A stretch of DNA of 64,000 nt from Archilochus colubris (Eukaryota > Chordata > Aves > Apodiformes > Trochilidae). A program made the translations under genes and the position numbers. This document shows positions 25,629 through 37,085 of this stretch, in pieces. Location of the stretch: assembly GCA_023079485.1 (NCBI GenBank), contig CM041108.1, positions 1,116,001 to 1,180,000 of the forward strand. Reading direction: 5' to 3'. The stretch's first letter is position 1. Each line of letters begins with the position of its first letter. Below the pieces are notes generated by a model. That model did not search any database. It had not been told where the DNA came from and saw only the letters and a program-made list of their open reading frames with translations.

Positions 25629-27011
25629 AATACAATCCTAAGAACCATCTGGATTTGAAGCTTGTGAGGATTTTTCTACTACACTTGTGGGATGCTCCCC
25701 AAATAGGAAAGATTTTTGAGAGGCTTGGAAATGGAGCCCCAGCCATGGGGAGTGGGGAATGGAGAGGTTTGCCCTATTGAACTTTAGGGACTGAAGGCTC
25801 TGGGTTGCCACTAGAGGAAAAAAATCTCTTCAAAGCACTTGCATGCTGAGTTACATCTTGGAGGTGCCTTTTTTTCCTGTATTTAGCCAAGGAACACAAG
25901 GAAATAATTCTCTTTGCTCAGTGTGCTCAGCAGCATGAATCTCTCTGCTTGCTTTCCCCTTCTGCCAGTTGTTTCTTGCTAAGAAGCAACTTTTAATTGT
26001 CTGGTACCAGGGCTGTTCTTGGGCAGAGCTGCTTTCTGGGTGGCTTCTCCATCCTTCCCTTGAAGCTTTGGGGGTGGCAGGCAGGGACAGTTTCATGTCA
26101 GTGTCCTGTGATGTGTCCAGGCATCTCCTCTTGTGGGCAGAATCTCCTCCTGGGTCATGGGTGGCTCTGGGTTTTCACAGGATGGAAACAGCCCCAGTGA
26201 AATAAGCACATCCAAATTTTCCTGTCACTTTCCAGCATGGTTATTAAACCAAATAAATGTTAAGAAAAGAAGCTTTAGGGGCTCTCCAGACTTCCAGCAG
26301 CAGAAATCCCTCTCCAGGAAAGCAGCACTGGGCAGGTTTGTTTTGGAGCTGCTGCTCTTTGAGCTACAGATGCAAGCTTTTGATAGTTTTCAAGGGGAAT
26401 TTAGGTCTTGATTGAGGCAAGGTTTCCATTTCAAGGAATTTTCCTTTGCCATGCCCTGGGCAGGGGCAGAAGAGGATTCTTTGCCACTTCCAAAGCCTTC
26501 AGCCAGAACTGGCTCCTGACCAGGGTCCTGGTTTCAGGGCCTCTGCTCTTTGGGCCTCTCTCATCCCAGCAGAGCTCTGGGGTCCCTGGGCCATTGGAGA
26601 AGGGTCCTCTGCAGAGCTGCATTTCCCATCTCGGAGCAGGGAGCTGGCAGCTACCTCTGCTTCATCTGTTCTTCTTCAGTGATGGACTCTTTAATGTCAG
26701 ATTGTGATCCCACAGGGACACACTCAGCTAATCTGCTGCTTTTAAGATTTTATTTGTGCAATAAATGGATGACAAGGTGGTTTGCAAGTACATAACACAA
26801 TAAATGGTTTTACAAATGCAAGTTTTCTGCAGAGCACTATAGAATAAAATACAATATCACTACAGCATTTAACACTGATCTCTGGTTCATTCATATTTCA
26901 AGCAGTAATGTGTCCATTTTATCGTCTGGGAAGCCTCTTAGCTTTAGTTTGGGTTGTTGTTTTGTTGGTTATTTTTTTTTAATACACTTTTATAAATTAG
27001 CCAGGCAGAGA

Positions 27012-27066
27012 TTTAATAATAACTTGCATTTGTAGAGCTTCTTTCATCTCTAAGGATCTTGGATTG
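27012..27066 (+). repeat. Ancient amniote repeat remnant, 'TTTATATAGCGCC' type
   Basis: The sequence aataataacttgcatttgta followed by gagcttctttcatctctaag and gatctt resembles a widespread old vertebrate repeat core (roughly cttgcatttatatagcgcct ... ttcatc..aaggatc). Two more diverged copies on the same strand are in this window. I cannot name the family with certainty. Confidence 0.5.
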
Positions 27067-27666
27067 CCCTGCACACTCGCTGGTATAAAACAGAAGTTAC
27101 ATGCTGAAGGATCTGAAGGATCATTTGCTCTCTGCCAAAATGCAGCAGCAGTTGGAATGCTCAGCAAATGCCATCAAGGGAGGAAGCTGGAACCCAGCAC
27201 TGGCAGCAGCAGGAGAACTTGGAGCTTTCCTTTATAAAGCAGCTTCCTTGGGGGGTGCCCAGTGCAAAGTCCTCTGCAGAAGAGGTCAAGGGATGTTCAG
27301 GCAATCTGCACAGGACAAGATGCTCAACTCAGCCTGGAAACTGGGATGTTGGAAACCAGAAAATTCTCCTCTTTCCAACTTTTGGGATCCATTGTTTCTA
27401 GATCTGGAGAAGCCGAGAACATTGGAAGGCTTGGGACACTGGTCCCTCCTATTCATAACATTTTACTTTAGCAAAATACCCAAGAGCAGACAACTTGATC
27501 CATCAGGATGGGAAACTTCTAAGCAAGGGCATGAGGTCTCTCAACCAAATGTTTTAAGTGGAAAAACCCAAAACATTTGGATTTGGTGATAGGACCTTTA
27601 TCAATTACCCAGCTTTAGAAACAAAGAGAAAGTTCTTGAGCTGCTGCTTTGGGGACACTGATGCTC

Positions 27667-27705
27667 TTCCAAATATTCCTTCCAAATATTCCTTCCAAAT
27701 ATCCC
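27667..27705 (+). repeat. 13-bp tandem triplication
   Basis: Three copies of ttccaaatattcc, the third with one base change (ttccaaatatccc). Confidence 0.95.
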
Positions 27706-27839
27706 AAGTTCTTTGCTTCTGAGATCCTCATGGGGCTTTTCCAGCCCTCTGTCCCTGAGTTTTGGTGTCACTGAAGTAGCTGCCATGGAGTTTATCCAAT
27801 CCCTCTCCTGAAAAGCAAATGTTCAGAACAAAGCTCATG

Positions 27840-28290
27840 CATATAACATGTGATTGGAAAAATATTTACAGATAGTGAATTGCCATCTCTGTAGAAGGAA
27901 AACATGAGAAAACAGAAACGTGATCTTTATGTTAATCCAAAGTTTTTAAAATTTAATTTAAGAGACCAGCTGTTTCTGCTTTTCTTATAAGAGCTTAATT
28001 GGTATATAATAGCATAGTTAATTAAATACAAATCAATAGTTTAAAGCAGCTAATTGATATTTAATATGTATGGGAAAATATAACTTAGTTTGTAATATAA
28101 TTAACTCAATATTAAATAAGCAATGGAAATGCAATTATGCCTTTACAACAATTATAAATTTTATCGTTCTTTAATAAACTTGCAATTAGGCAGGATGAGC
28201 TGAAAATTATTAACCAGGTATTATTGGGCTATTAAACATTTATTATCATTCCTGGTGGAATCTGGCTACACAACAGGACATGTTATGCTT
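27840..28290. other. AT-rich block dense in TAAT/ATTA cores, candidate conserved element
   Basis: About 450 bp with sharply higher A+T than its flanks and non-repetitive sequence. It contains many homeodomain-type cores (cttaattggtat, agttaattaaat, gctaattgatat, ataattaactc, gcaattatgcc, caattataaat, gcaattaggc). It is neither simple repeat nor recognisable transposon. This resembles vertebrate conserved non-coding enhancers in style, but conservation is untested. Confidence 0.35.
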
Positions 28291-29039
28291 GTGTTAACAA
28301 ACCCTAATTACTGCTCCACACCTTCAGCCTTGACCACGGTGGCTGATCAGGAATTTGGTTCCCTTCCCGACTTGTAGGTGGAGGAAACTTCAATTTTGGA
28401 AGGAATTCCTTACAGGAGAAATCTTTCAAAGCAAACTCAGCCAGTCTGGGCATAAAGCTCCTTTTCTCCAAGCCCCTGAACTCTTCTTGCTTTGAATTGG
28501 CCTTGACTTTGTTGTCCCTGGTGTTGGTGATGTGGGGTCTGACCTTGCTTCTGCTTTGTCTGAGGGGCTCTTCTGTAAGTTTTGGGGTGAGTTAATGTAG
28601 GTGCAACTCAGAAACATGCTTCTGCCACGTGTTTTCCAAATAAATAATTTAAATTCACACCTCTTCAAAGCTCCTGAGATAAATTGGTTGTAACTGGTTC
28701 TGCTCTGCTGGGAAAGCTGCTGGGGAAATGGCTGCTGCCATTGCAGGGAAATGGATGGAACTGGTTTTAGGGTGGGGGACACACATGGGTTAAAATGTTC
28801 TGTGCTCAGTGGTGTCTCAGCAGCCCCCTTAAAGCCAAAACAAAAATGCTGGGTACCTGCTTAACTGGTTTAGTTTTAGGTAGCCACTAAAAGCCATGAA
28901 GTGGTTGAGATGTCCTCAGGCATCAGAGTCATCTTGAAGTGTTTTACCTTTTAAAGGCCCTCTCAAGTATTTAAAGGTGCCTTTAGCTATAAAGGTTTTT
29001 GCATGTTCTCACAAATTTATGGTATGAATTATTGTAATG

Positions 29040-29135
29040 CAGTGCTCTTGTATAGCTCCTTTCATCATGGGATATCAAAGTGTTTTATAAGCATTAATTA
29101 TAGCACCCCTCAGGGAGGCAAATGGCAGACAGACA
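29040..29135 (+). repeat. Ancient amniote repeat remnant, 'TTTATATAGCGCC' type
   Basis: The order tcttgtatagctcctttcat, catgggatatcaaagtgttt, tataagcattaattatagca and cccctcagggaggcaaatgg follows the same old repeat as at 27012 and 61668, and this is the best preserved of the three. The 3' boundary is approximate. Confidence 0.6.
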
Positions 29136-30743
29136 GCCATCCTGGTGTGCCTTGATCCAGGCTCCAGATGGGTATTAACCCAGATTTCCTCTGGATCCAG
29201 CCCACATGCCTCAGCCCTGACTATCCCTCCATCCTGCCAGGGCAAAGTGGGGACCCTTCTGGGGTTACCCTTATCTTGGGTTGTAGCCCCGTGCAACAGC
29301 CTCCAAACCATGATCCCTTTCTCAGGGAGCATTGAGGAAGGGAAGGTGAGGGCTGGACACGTTCACCACTCCAAGGAGGTTGCAGCTATTGCCCCCTCCA
29401 TCCCTGGTCCCTCCACTCTGCTTTGGTTCAGGATGCTCTTGGGGATGTTTGTGGATGGAGACCAGGAAAAGCCCAGCCAAGCATCCACAGAGAGCCCCAC
29501 CTGCACCTGCTGGGGTGTAGGAATTAGTGAGATGGGAAGCCTGGCTTGCTGAGTTCCCCTGGGGGCTGCACTGCCTGCTGTGACTCTAATCTAATTGTGT
29601 TGTTTTAATTACGCTTTGATACCTCGGTGCCTGTTGGAGGCTCAATAGGAATCGATGCAGTTTTGCTTTCCTATCAATACCAACACAAACACCTCTTATC
29701 TGCCCTGCAGCCCCAGAGGAAATCTCAGGCTCATGGCCACATGCACATTGTTGGGGTTTTTTGGGATGTCTGTTTTCACAGGCGTGACACAACCCCTGGT
29801 GAAAACCCCACTGGCAGTTCAAGGTCTGATCACTTCTGGTTATCAGATCTCTGAGGGCCTTTAGCTAAATCCTGCTGCTGACCAGGAATACAAGAGGCAG
29901 CCAAATGCTCTGCAAATCAACACCTTTCTGGGTGTATTTCAAATTGTTGTGGAAGGAGGTAGATCATAGCACTACTGCTCCAGCAGGAAAACCTTTGCCT
30001 CTGGGATGGGAGGTGGCTGATGTTTGTTTGCCACCTCCTGTTCATGAGGACCCTTGACTCAAGAAACAGCAGTGGATGCTGATGGTTTGTTCATCTGCCC
30101 TGATCTGTCTCATTTTTAGACACCTACATCTGAGTCTATCACCACTTTTATGGCCAATGTGACTCCCAGGCACCCCCAAAGTCATCCTGGGGAGGTGAGA
30201 TGCCCATTTTTCTCTGGGGGCACTACATGAGGTAACAACGTGGATTTAGGGGGGTAATTAAATTTCAGAATAATCTGAGCACCTCAAGAGGATTACTTTT
30301 GTCTCAGCTTCAACTTCAGTGGGATTACATGGGAGATTTATTTGGGTGAGCTGCAGATGTCCTCCCTGATGGAAGCCTCAGGACCAAAACCTTAGTCTTT
30401 TGCAAGGTGGAGCCCTGTTTAGTGTTAGATAAAGTGCTTTAAGTCATCTTGGGTATATTCTGAATGTCCTGGGATCAAAAGAAGTCTGGTTTTTTCTGCC
30501 TTTAGGCTCTGGTTCTGCCTCCCCCTGTGCTCCAGAGGAGGATGCTCACCCCTCTGCAGCCCTGGGGAGGGATCCTGCCTGTCTGTGGCTGCACCCAGAA
30601 AAACCTGGGTGCCTTCCACAGCATGGGGAGCAACCTTCCTCTGGGTACTGTCCACATCTACAAATCAAACCCAGGTTTGCATCCTGGGCTCTGCTCTGGG
30701 GCTGTTTCTGCCTCTTCCCCCTTGGCGTGCAGCACAAGGCGGT

Positions 30744-30785
30744 GACGCTCCCGACGCTCCCGAAGCTCCTGAAGCTCCCGAGCTC
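30744..30785 (+). repeat. 9-bp tandem repeat, GACGCTCCC/GAAGCTCCC
   Basis: Four to five imperfect 9-bp units (gacgctccc twice, gaagctcct, gaagctccc, then a shortened gagctcc). The array contains several CpGs and lies 0.8 kb before exon 2. Confidence 0.9.
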
Positions 30786-31038
30786 CTTGCTTGGCAGAGG
30801 GGGCTCTGAGGAGACCACAGCCACATTAAGTAAACATCAAAGGGGCTTTGATCAGCAGGGTTCTGCAGAGCAGAGAAGCCCCCGAGGAGCTCTGCAGGTC
30901 CACAGGCAGGCAGCATCAGGGACGTGGTACCTTAATTTTCTCCACTGCGACACGGGAGGATTTGTTTGAAGAACTGGGGCTTTTTGCTGCTCTGAGAGGC
31001 ACACGGGGAGAGCACGCGTGCACTCAGCCTACTTCTGG

Positions 31039-31073
31039 AAAAAAAAAAAAAACAAAAAAAAACCCAAAAAAAC
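31039..31073 (+). repeat. A-rich tract upstream of exon 2
   Basis: A-runs with short C interruptions (acaaaaaaaaacccaaaaaa). It lies about 0.5 kb before exon 2. Confidence 0.93.
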
Positions 31074-31586
31074 CTTGCTCAGATCTCCCTCTGTTTGTTA
31101 CTGATAGCCAGAAAAGCCCCATTAAGAAATCAAGGCATCAAAGGCGTGAGGCTCCTCAGACTCTGACACTTGGCTGCTTGTAGGGGCTCTGCTCTGCTTC
31201 TGAAGAGCAGGATGCCTCCAGCCAGACTTATCTTCCCTTCTGAGGGCTCTTCCCCATTTCACTGGGCTGCCCACTGAGGGAGAAAGGGATTAAAACCTCC
31301 ATGTTGTAGCAACATGCTGAGCTGGAGGAGGATGGAGCTCAATCCCTCAGCTTAGTGTAGAAAAGCACTGGAGTGGGCAGGGGATGGTGACCCCCCTGTC
31401 TCTGCACATCCATGGCTAAGCACAGCAGCTCAGCAGTGTCTGGTAGCAGCTGATTTGGGATCCTCAGCAAATTTCAGCTCTGAGAGGCTGACCCAAGCCT
31501 GGAACCAGCAGGATTTGCTCCCTCCAGCATTCCCCTGCTCATGTCCCCAGCCTGCTCTCCTAACGTGGCTCTCTCTTCTCTTGCAG

Positions 31587-31664
31587 AACTGGGGCTCCCA
31601 GGAAGAGGATGCTGCCTGGTACTGGGGTTCATGTACAAGGAGAAGTACCGCAGGATGACTGAAG
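31587..31664 (+). CDS. KIRREL3: KIRREL3 coding exon 2 (N-terminal segment after/within the signal peptide)
   Basis: This is a 78-nt internal exon preceded by a pyrimidine-rich stretch ending in ttgcag and followed by the donor gtgagc. Read with a G carried over from the previous exon, it gives [14 protein letters not shown] followed by [12 protein letters not shown] and the first base of a Gly codon. From my knowledge of human KIRREL3, this aligns without gaps to the segment between the signal peptide and the first Ig domain: the [17 protein letters not shown] and EG positions match, with conservative changes elsewhere. KIRREL3 is a single-pass Ig-superfamily adhesion protein of neurons and other cells, related to nephrin-binding NEPH1. 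The exon is phase 1 at both ends, so skipping it would keep the frame. The start codon exon is not in the window. In-frame read-through past the donor soon meets a stop in the intron, which supports the exon end. KIRREL1 has no equivalent segment that I recall. Confidence 0.93.
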
Positions 31665-31795
31665 GTGAGCAGATCCCTCACCTGCTGCCCTCCTTCTGCA
31701 GCAGCCTTACTGCAAGGGACACAGAGGTGCTGCCAGTAAAAGTGTGACAGGGTCTTGTTCACACTGAGAAGAAAATCCTGCTTCTCCTTTGAGTT

Positions 31796-32234
31796 ACAGA
31801 AACACAGAATTAGTCAGGGAAAGGACCCCTCTGAGATCATCAAATCCAACCCTGGATCCACTCCCCCCGTGGTTCCCAGCCCATGGCACTCAGTGCCACA
31901 TTCAGGCTCTTCTTAAAAACCTCCAGAGATGGAGAATCCACCCCCTCCCTGGGCAGCCCATCCCAATGTCTGATCACTCTCCCTGGGAAGAATTTTTTCC
32001 AAATGTCATACCTAACCCTCCCCTGGCAGAGCTGAAGCCCATGGCCTCTTGTCTGACTGATAGAGCCCAACTCCCCCCTGGCTCCAACCTCCTTTCAGGG
32101 AGCTGTAGAGAGTGATGAGGTCTCCCCTGAGCCTCCTCTTCTCCAGCCTCAACACCCCCAGCTCCCTCAGCCCTTCCTCTGGAGTCCCTTCCCAGCCTCA
32201 TTGCCCTTAAAGTTCTGAAACATCTCAGTGGGTG
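31796..32234 (-). mobile_element. CR1 retroposon fragment close to exon 2
   Basis: About 440 bp matches the CR1 3' region in reverse orientation: agatcatcaaatccaaccct, cctccagagatggagaatcc, cctgggcagcccatcccaat, tccctgggaagaattttttc, gatgaggtctcccctgagcc and cccagctccctcagcccttc appear in the expected order. It is 5'-truncated and without a coding frame. It begins 131 bp after the exon 2 donor site, so insertion or retention close to a splice site was tolerated. Confidence 0.93.
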
Positions 32235-35200
32235 TGAGAAGCCCCCTGCATGAAGCTGCAAGAGAAGAGCAGGAGCTTATGGGTTCCATACACCCAAATC
32301 CCATCACCTTTCTCCCATGGAAAGGTTTTGTCACTTGGGAAGCCAGTCTAGCAATTCCTTCAGCCTTTTGCTCTAGTTGGGTGGTGGTGCCTCCACTTGC
32401 CTCCTTCAGCTCCCCAGTTTTCAGTGTCTCTGCACCCCTCAGAGGAGCTGTTCTGCTGTTCATCAAACCCCTGCACTCTGGCAGTGATGTCACTAAAATT
32501 TCTCTATTTATATTCTAGTCATCCCCCAAGTACTTCATGAGCATCGATTAATCCATAGAAATATCATAAATAATTATGAAGCATACATAATAACTAAACA
32601 AAACCTCTTTCTGCTCAGAAGAACTGACTTCCTTTCTTCTGGCAGCTTCCTTGCTTGGCTCCTCTTTCCCAAGCAAACGTTTCCCAAACCTTTCTCTTTC
32701 CCAAGCACCGTCTCTGGGGGATCAGGGAAGGATTAGAGGTCCCTGAGCCCAGTCAGGGTCCTGAGGTTGTGTCCAGGAGAGTTTGGCTGCTGTGAGGTGA
32801 CCCTGGGGACTGCAAACTCGACCCACACATGGGTTAAGTCCTTGGTTTGGGATTTGCTTGGAAACTATTTTGCCATGGTAGTGCTTTCTTTAGCTTGCAG
32901 GGGTGGTGTGTTGCTCAGGGCTTAGCCATAGGGGGGGTCTGATGATTTTTGAAGAGGAAAAGGTGTGAAAAGGGGTAAAGCTCTTGTGGAGGCAAGTTTA
33001 TGGCTCAAATATCAGTTAAAAGATCAAAGGTTCCTCCAGCTTCCCAGGAGCCCTGGTACCAAGCTGCTAACATGGGGAAAAGACTTCACAAGGCTTCACC
33101 TCCTGCTTGTTAATTACCACCTGCTTTTTAAACATTGATTAGAGAGTGCTGCTAGCAGGAAGGGGCTGCCCCTTGGGAGAGGTGGTGGCAGGGTCTGGGC
33201 TGAGTGCTGTGAGAAGGAGGTGGAATTTCTCTCTTGATGCCTGGCTATGGCAGGAGCCCCACGAGGATGCTCACAGGGTGTCCAAGAGGTGGCAGAGGAC
33301 CCATTGATCCTTTGGGATCACCCACAGCAGTTCTTGTCCCCCAGGTTGGATTCAGTGAGCCCCCTTTTTTCAGGCTTTGAGTGGAGAACACAAAGAAACA
33401 TGAGAAGCCAAAAGGAAAGTTTTGTGTCAAAAAGGGAGCAAAGTGTTGCCTGCCTGGCACTGTGCAGGCAGAGAGCTGCTGACCCCTGTTTAAAGACACA
33501 AACTATCAAAAACCAAGTCTGGGCATTTCCATGGCTCCAAAGACCCCCACCAGGACTTGTGTTTTCACTCAGAATGGTTCTGGGGGACATCTGGAGGATG
33601 TGAGTGCAGATCCACTCCGTGCTAGGGGTTCAGCTCTCTGGTCACCTACAGCAAAGGTGTTTCCTACCCCGAGTTTTCCTTGGGGTAAAGAGAGAGACAT
33701 CTTCCCTTTTATAAAAAGTGGGAGTTTTTCCTCTTTTTGTTGCTGGCCTCTTTTTGTAGCAGCCCTGTTAATCATGGCAGGGGAGCTGAAAGAGCTGAAA
33801 GGAGAGGCAAGGAGAGGGGCAATGGGATAACTGAAAGGTGTGGGGCCTCCATCAGTGGCAATGGGTAATTGCAGGGATCATTGGAACCTTGCTGTTACTG
33901 AACAAGGACATCCACAAAATGTGCTTGTAGCACAGGAGGACTTGGGGGCTTTGTCAGCAGGAAGGAGTCACTTGGTGGGGAAACTTCTTCTCTTGGCTGT
34001 CACTATGGAGAAGATCCAGACCCCTTGGCAACCCCTCCCAGCAGTGTGAAATAAACATCGTGGCTTACAGATGCTCTGTGGCCATGTCCAGGAAGGGGTT
34101 TGGTAGCATTTTGTTGTTTGCACACCAGCTGGCAAGCTGTGGATGTCCATGAACACAACTGAGCCTCTCCTCCTGGGTGAAAAGCCAAAAGAAATGTCTG
34201 AGAAGTTGGTTTGCTCTGGAGGAGTTACCAGGTATCAGTGCCTCTTATCAACATCTCCCAACCTGTGCTGTGAAAAAACCAGACAGGCTGGGTTTGGGGA
34301 GAGGTTGGGGTGTTTACAGCCTGTCCCACACTTTACCCCTTGTGGTGATTGATGAGTGTCTCTTCTGCGTGCTGGGAAGGCTGCTTGGTGCAAGGCTGGG
34401 AGCTGTAAGGTGAAATGGAGCTGGTGACAGCTGTAGACAGAGGGGGAGAGAGAGGTAGAGCTGTCTGGAATGATGGCCTTGCAATAAAGATGCTTTAGAG
34501 TTAATCCTCCACCATCTGTCTTCATTCTGCTAATAACCCACTCCATCAGATGCTGCTGACTGTTTGTTAGCATTCAGAAACAGAGACATGATTAGGAGGA
34601 GCAGAATGTTGGCTCACCAGAGGCTGGATTCCTCCTTGGGAACAACTCTTCCCCTGGCCACAGCTTGTGGACTGGATGTCCCCAGGCCTGTGCCATGGTG
34701 ATGCTGACTTAACTCCCATTTCCCCAGGGATGTACTGCCCTGGCTCAAGGTGATGCTGGAGCAGAGTGGTGGCACCCATGAGGCAGGTGATCTTAGTCCC
34801 CCAGGAATCTTCATCTTGAGCTAAGCTGAAAATTAAGGCTCATTTTTCTATCCCTTCTTCCCTTTTGGTTCCTTTCCCAAGGGGTGGGCTGTGAAATCTC
34901 TCTCTTCTCATCTATCATGTTGGGTTCCTGCCTATCCGTATCTTCAGCTCCCAAGCTGGGCTTGCTCCCCTCTCCTGCAGTGGTCCCAGGCAGGTCGGTA
35001 CATCCAGACATCCATCCTGCTCAGGCAATTTTTCTTCTCTTCTGTCTTTGACTTCTTGCCAGCTCCAGCTCCAGTCATTAGCAAGCATCACTGCAGCAAT
35101 TATGGCACTTTTTGGCTGCCATTCATAAAGCTGCTAAGGGGAAGCATTAAGCTCTGAGAGGTGTCAGCCTCCTCCTTCACCACCTGTTCCTGACGGCCAT

Positions 35201-35753
35201 CAGTGGCTGGGAGGTGCCTACAAACCATCTCCCTCCCCTCATTTCATCTCCCTTTCTGGGCTCTTGCTTGGCTCTCCTGTCCTCCTCTGCAGTGACCAGA
35301 TGGCACCGATGTGGGATGGACCCCTCTGGTGCTTGGGTCTGGTGGAGGGGATGGGTGGGCTTCATGTCCAAGGTCAAGCGTTGAAAATGGGGGGAAAAAG
35401 GAGGAGAAGGACTCTGTGGAGCATCCTCCTCCTGGAGCAGCCAGTGGTTAATGAGCTGTGCTGGAGGAAGGACAAATTCCCCCTCTGCAGCTTGGCTGAG
35501 AGCCCTGAGTTCTGCTTTGCTCCTCTCCACCCCTCAGCTGGGGACAGGACCTGTATCTGCAGGCAGCCTCCTGGGTGCTGGCTGCAAACACGAGGGTGCC
35601 AGGAGAGGACTTTGTGCTGGGGTTATCTCTGCCAGCACCTGCCCTCCCCTGGCACCAGGGCTGGCAGCAGAACCTGGGCTCTGGTGTTGTCTGTGTTCAA
35701 GGTGTCTCTTCAGTGCACAAAGCTACAGCAGCTCCACACAGCAACCCAGAGTG

Positions 35754-36448
35754 CTGCTCGGGTTTAATTGGGAGAGGGTTGCTTAGCAAATCATCATTGC
35801 TGGGTAATGAGTGAAGAAATCTGCTCAGATAACAGCTGTCTGAGGCCTCCAAGGCAGGAGGATTTTTCTCTAAAGGCCCCAGGGAATGCTGGTCAGTGCT
35901 TACACTTGACAAACCTTGAGCTTGGGGAGTAGAGATGGTGAGAACCTGGAATTTCTGCAGGCTGAGCAGCAAACCTCACCTCATCTCCTTTGTTCAGAAG
36001 ATTTGGGACCTGATCTAAAAGTGCTGGGGCTGATGCAAAGCTCTGGTGTCTTTTGCTGGGGGAAGATGGAGGTTCTAGAAGGACCCCAAACCTAGATGGT
36101 TCCTCCATGTACCTCCACGTACCTGCTCTGGGTTTAAGTGGGAGAGGGTTGCTTAGCAAATCATCACTGCTGGGTAATGAGTGAAGAAATCTGCTCAGAT
36201 AACAGCTGTCTGAGCCCAGGCAGGAGGATTTTTCTCTAAAGGCCCCAGGGAATGTTGGTGAATGTAAGGCAAACCTTGAGCTTGGGGATGGTCAGAACCT
36301 GGAAGTTCTGCAGGCTGAGCAGCAAACCTCACCTCATCTCCTTTGTTCAGATTTGCTGGGGCTGATGCAAAGCTTTGGTGTCTTTTGCTGGGGGAAGGTG
36401 GAGGTTCCAAAAGGACCCCAAACCTAGATGGTTCCTCCATGTACCTCA
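35754..36448 (+). repeat. Direct tandem duplication, two copies of about 370 and 325 bp
   Basis: Copy A (about 35754-36118) and copy B (about 36124-36448) share long identical stretches at a spacing of 370 bp near the start: gggagagggttgcttagcaa, atcatcactgctgggtaatg (one base differs), agtgaagaaatctgctcaga, taacagctgtctgag, gatttttctctaaaggcccc, aacctcacctcatctccttt, gatgcaaagct, tcttttgctgggggaag and ccaaacctagatggttcctc. Copy B has several small deletions relative to A, for example around 'ctgatctaaaagt'. No coding potential is apparent; neither copy resembles a known transposon to me. High identity suggests a fairly recent event. Confidence 0.95.
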
Positions 36449-36744
36449 AACATGGGACACAGGTCAGGCCAAGGGGGACAATGACAGTGGTGGCCTGAAC
36501 TGAAGCAGAGCCCCCATCCTGCTCTCCTTGTGATGACTCCAGCAGCCACACAGCCCTGATTGGGATCAGTCCCTGCCTTGCTGGACCTGGGCAGCTGCCT
36601 CTTTCTGCCCTGTGTTATCAGCTGTGGTCTTGCACATAGGAGCTCTGAATGGTTTGGCGTTTTTTTGGCTTCAGCATATCTTTAACCTGCAGATAGGTTT
36701 TGGTTCTTCCAGACATGTGGAGAGAACTGTGCATGCGTGTGGAA

Positions 36745-37085
36745 GCTGGGGGGTTTTTTGTGGCTTATAATTATCTTGTACCATCCTTAGAATAATTATA
36801 ACTCCTCCATTATTAATAATTGGAATCCCAGTCCTTGTCATAGATCACAAAATGGAGAGGAAGCTCAAGCCGAGGTTTGCATAATGTACCTTGGTCTAAA
36901 TTGAATAATTGGTAAAATTGTGAAAATGGTTTGGTTTTCCCTTAGACTTTGGTGCTGGAATTAGTGAGATATTAGTGCAATTAACCAGGGCTTCCATTTG
37001 AGGCTGCAATCATTTGGTTTGTAATTTAGAATAAATGTAAAAGCCCACTTGTGCTTCTGAACGGATTATTTGTCCTCTTTAAAAG
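36745..37085. other. AT-rich non-repetitive block, candidate conserved element
   Basis: The block contains ataattataactcctccatt, tattaataattgg, tgaataattggtaaaattg and gtgcaattaacc, surrounded by G/C-richer intron sequence. It has no ORF and no repeat similarity I recognise. Confidence 0.3.

Larger units (their letters stand above)
1..31586 (+). other. KIRREL3: 3' part of KIRREL3 intron 1
   Basis: No coding exon of KIRREL3 or any other recognisable gene was found upstream of exon 2 on either strand. The exon carrying the start codon and signal peptide must lie further 5'; KIRREL3 has a very long first intron in other vertebrates, which fits. Open frames here are short, overlap in several frames and lack familiar motifs; the one exception in length is listed separately. 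The stretch holds one clear CR1 fragment (2423-2590), older repeat remnants (11120-11225, 27012-27066, 29040-29135), minisatellites, homopolymer tracts and a few AT-rich or CpG-enriched blocks described separately. Much of the rest, for example 600-2400, 3550-5000, 5300-7450, 8000-10380, 13100-17000, 19000-23100, 23830-27000 and 29150-30700, shows me nothing specific. Confidence 0.8.
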
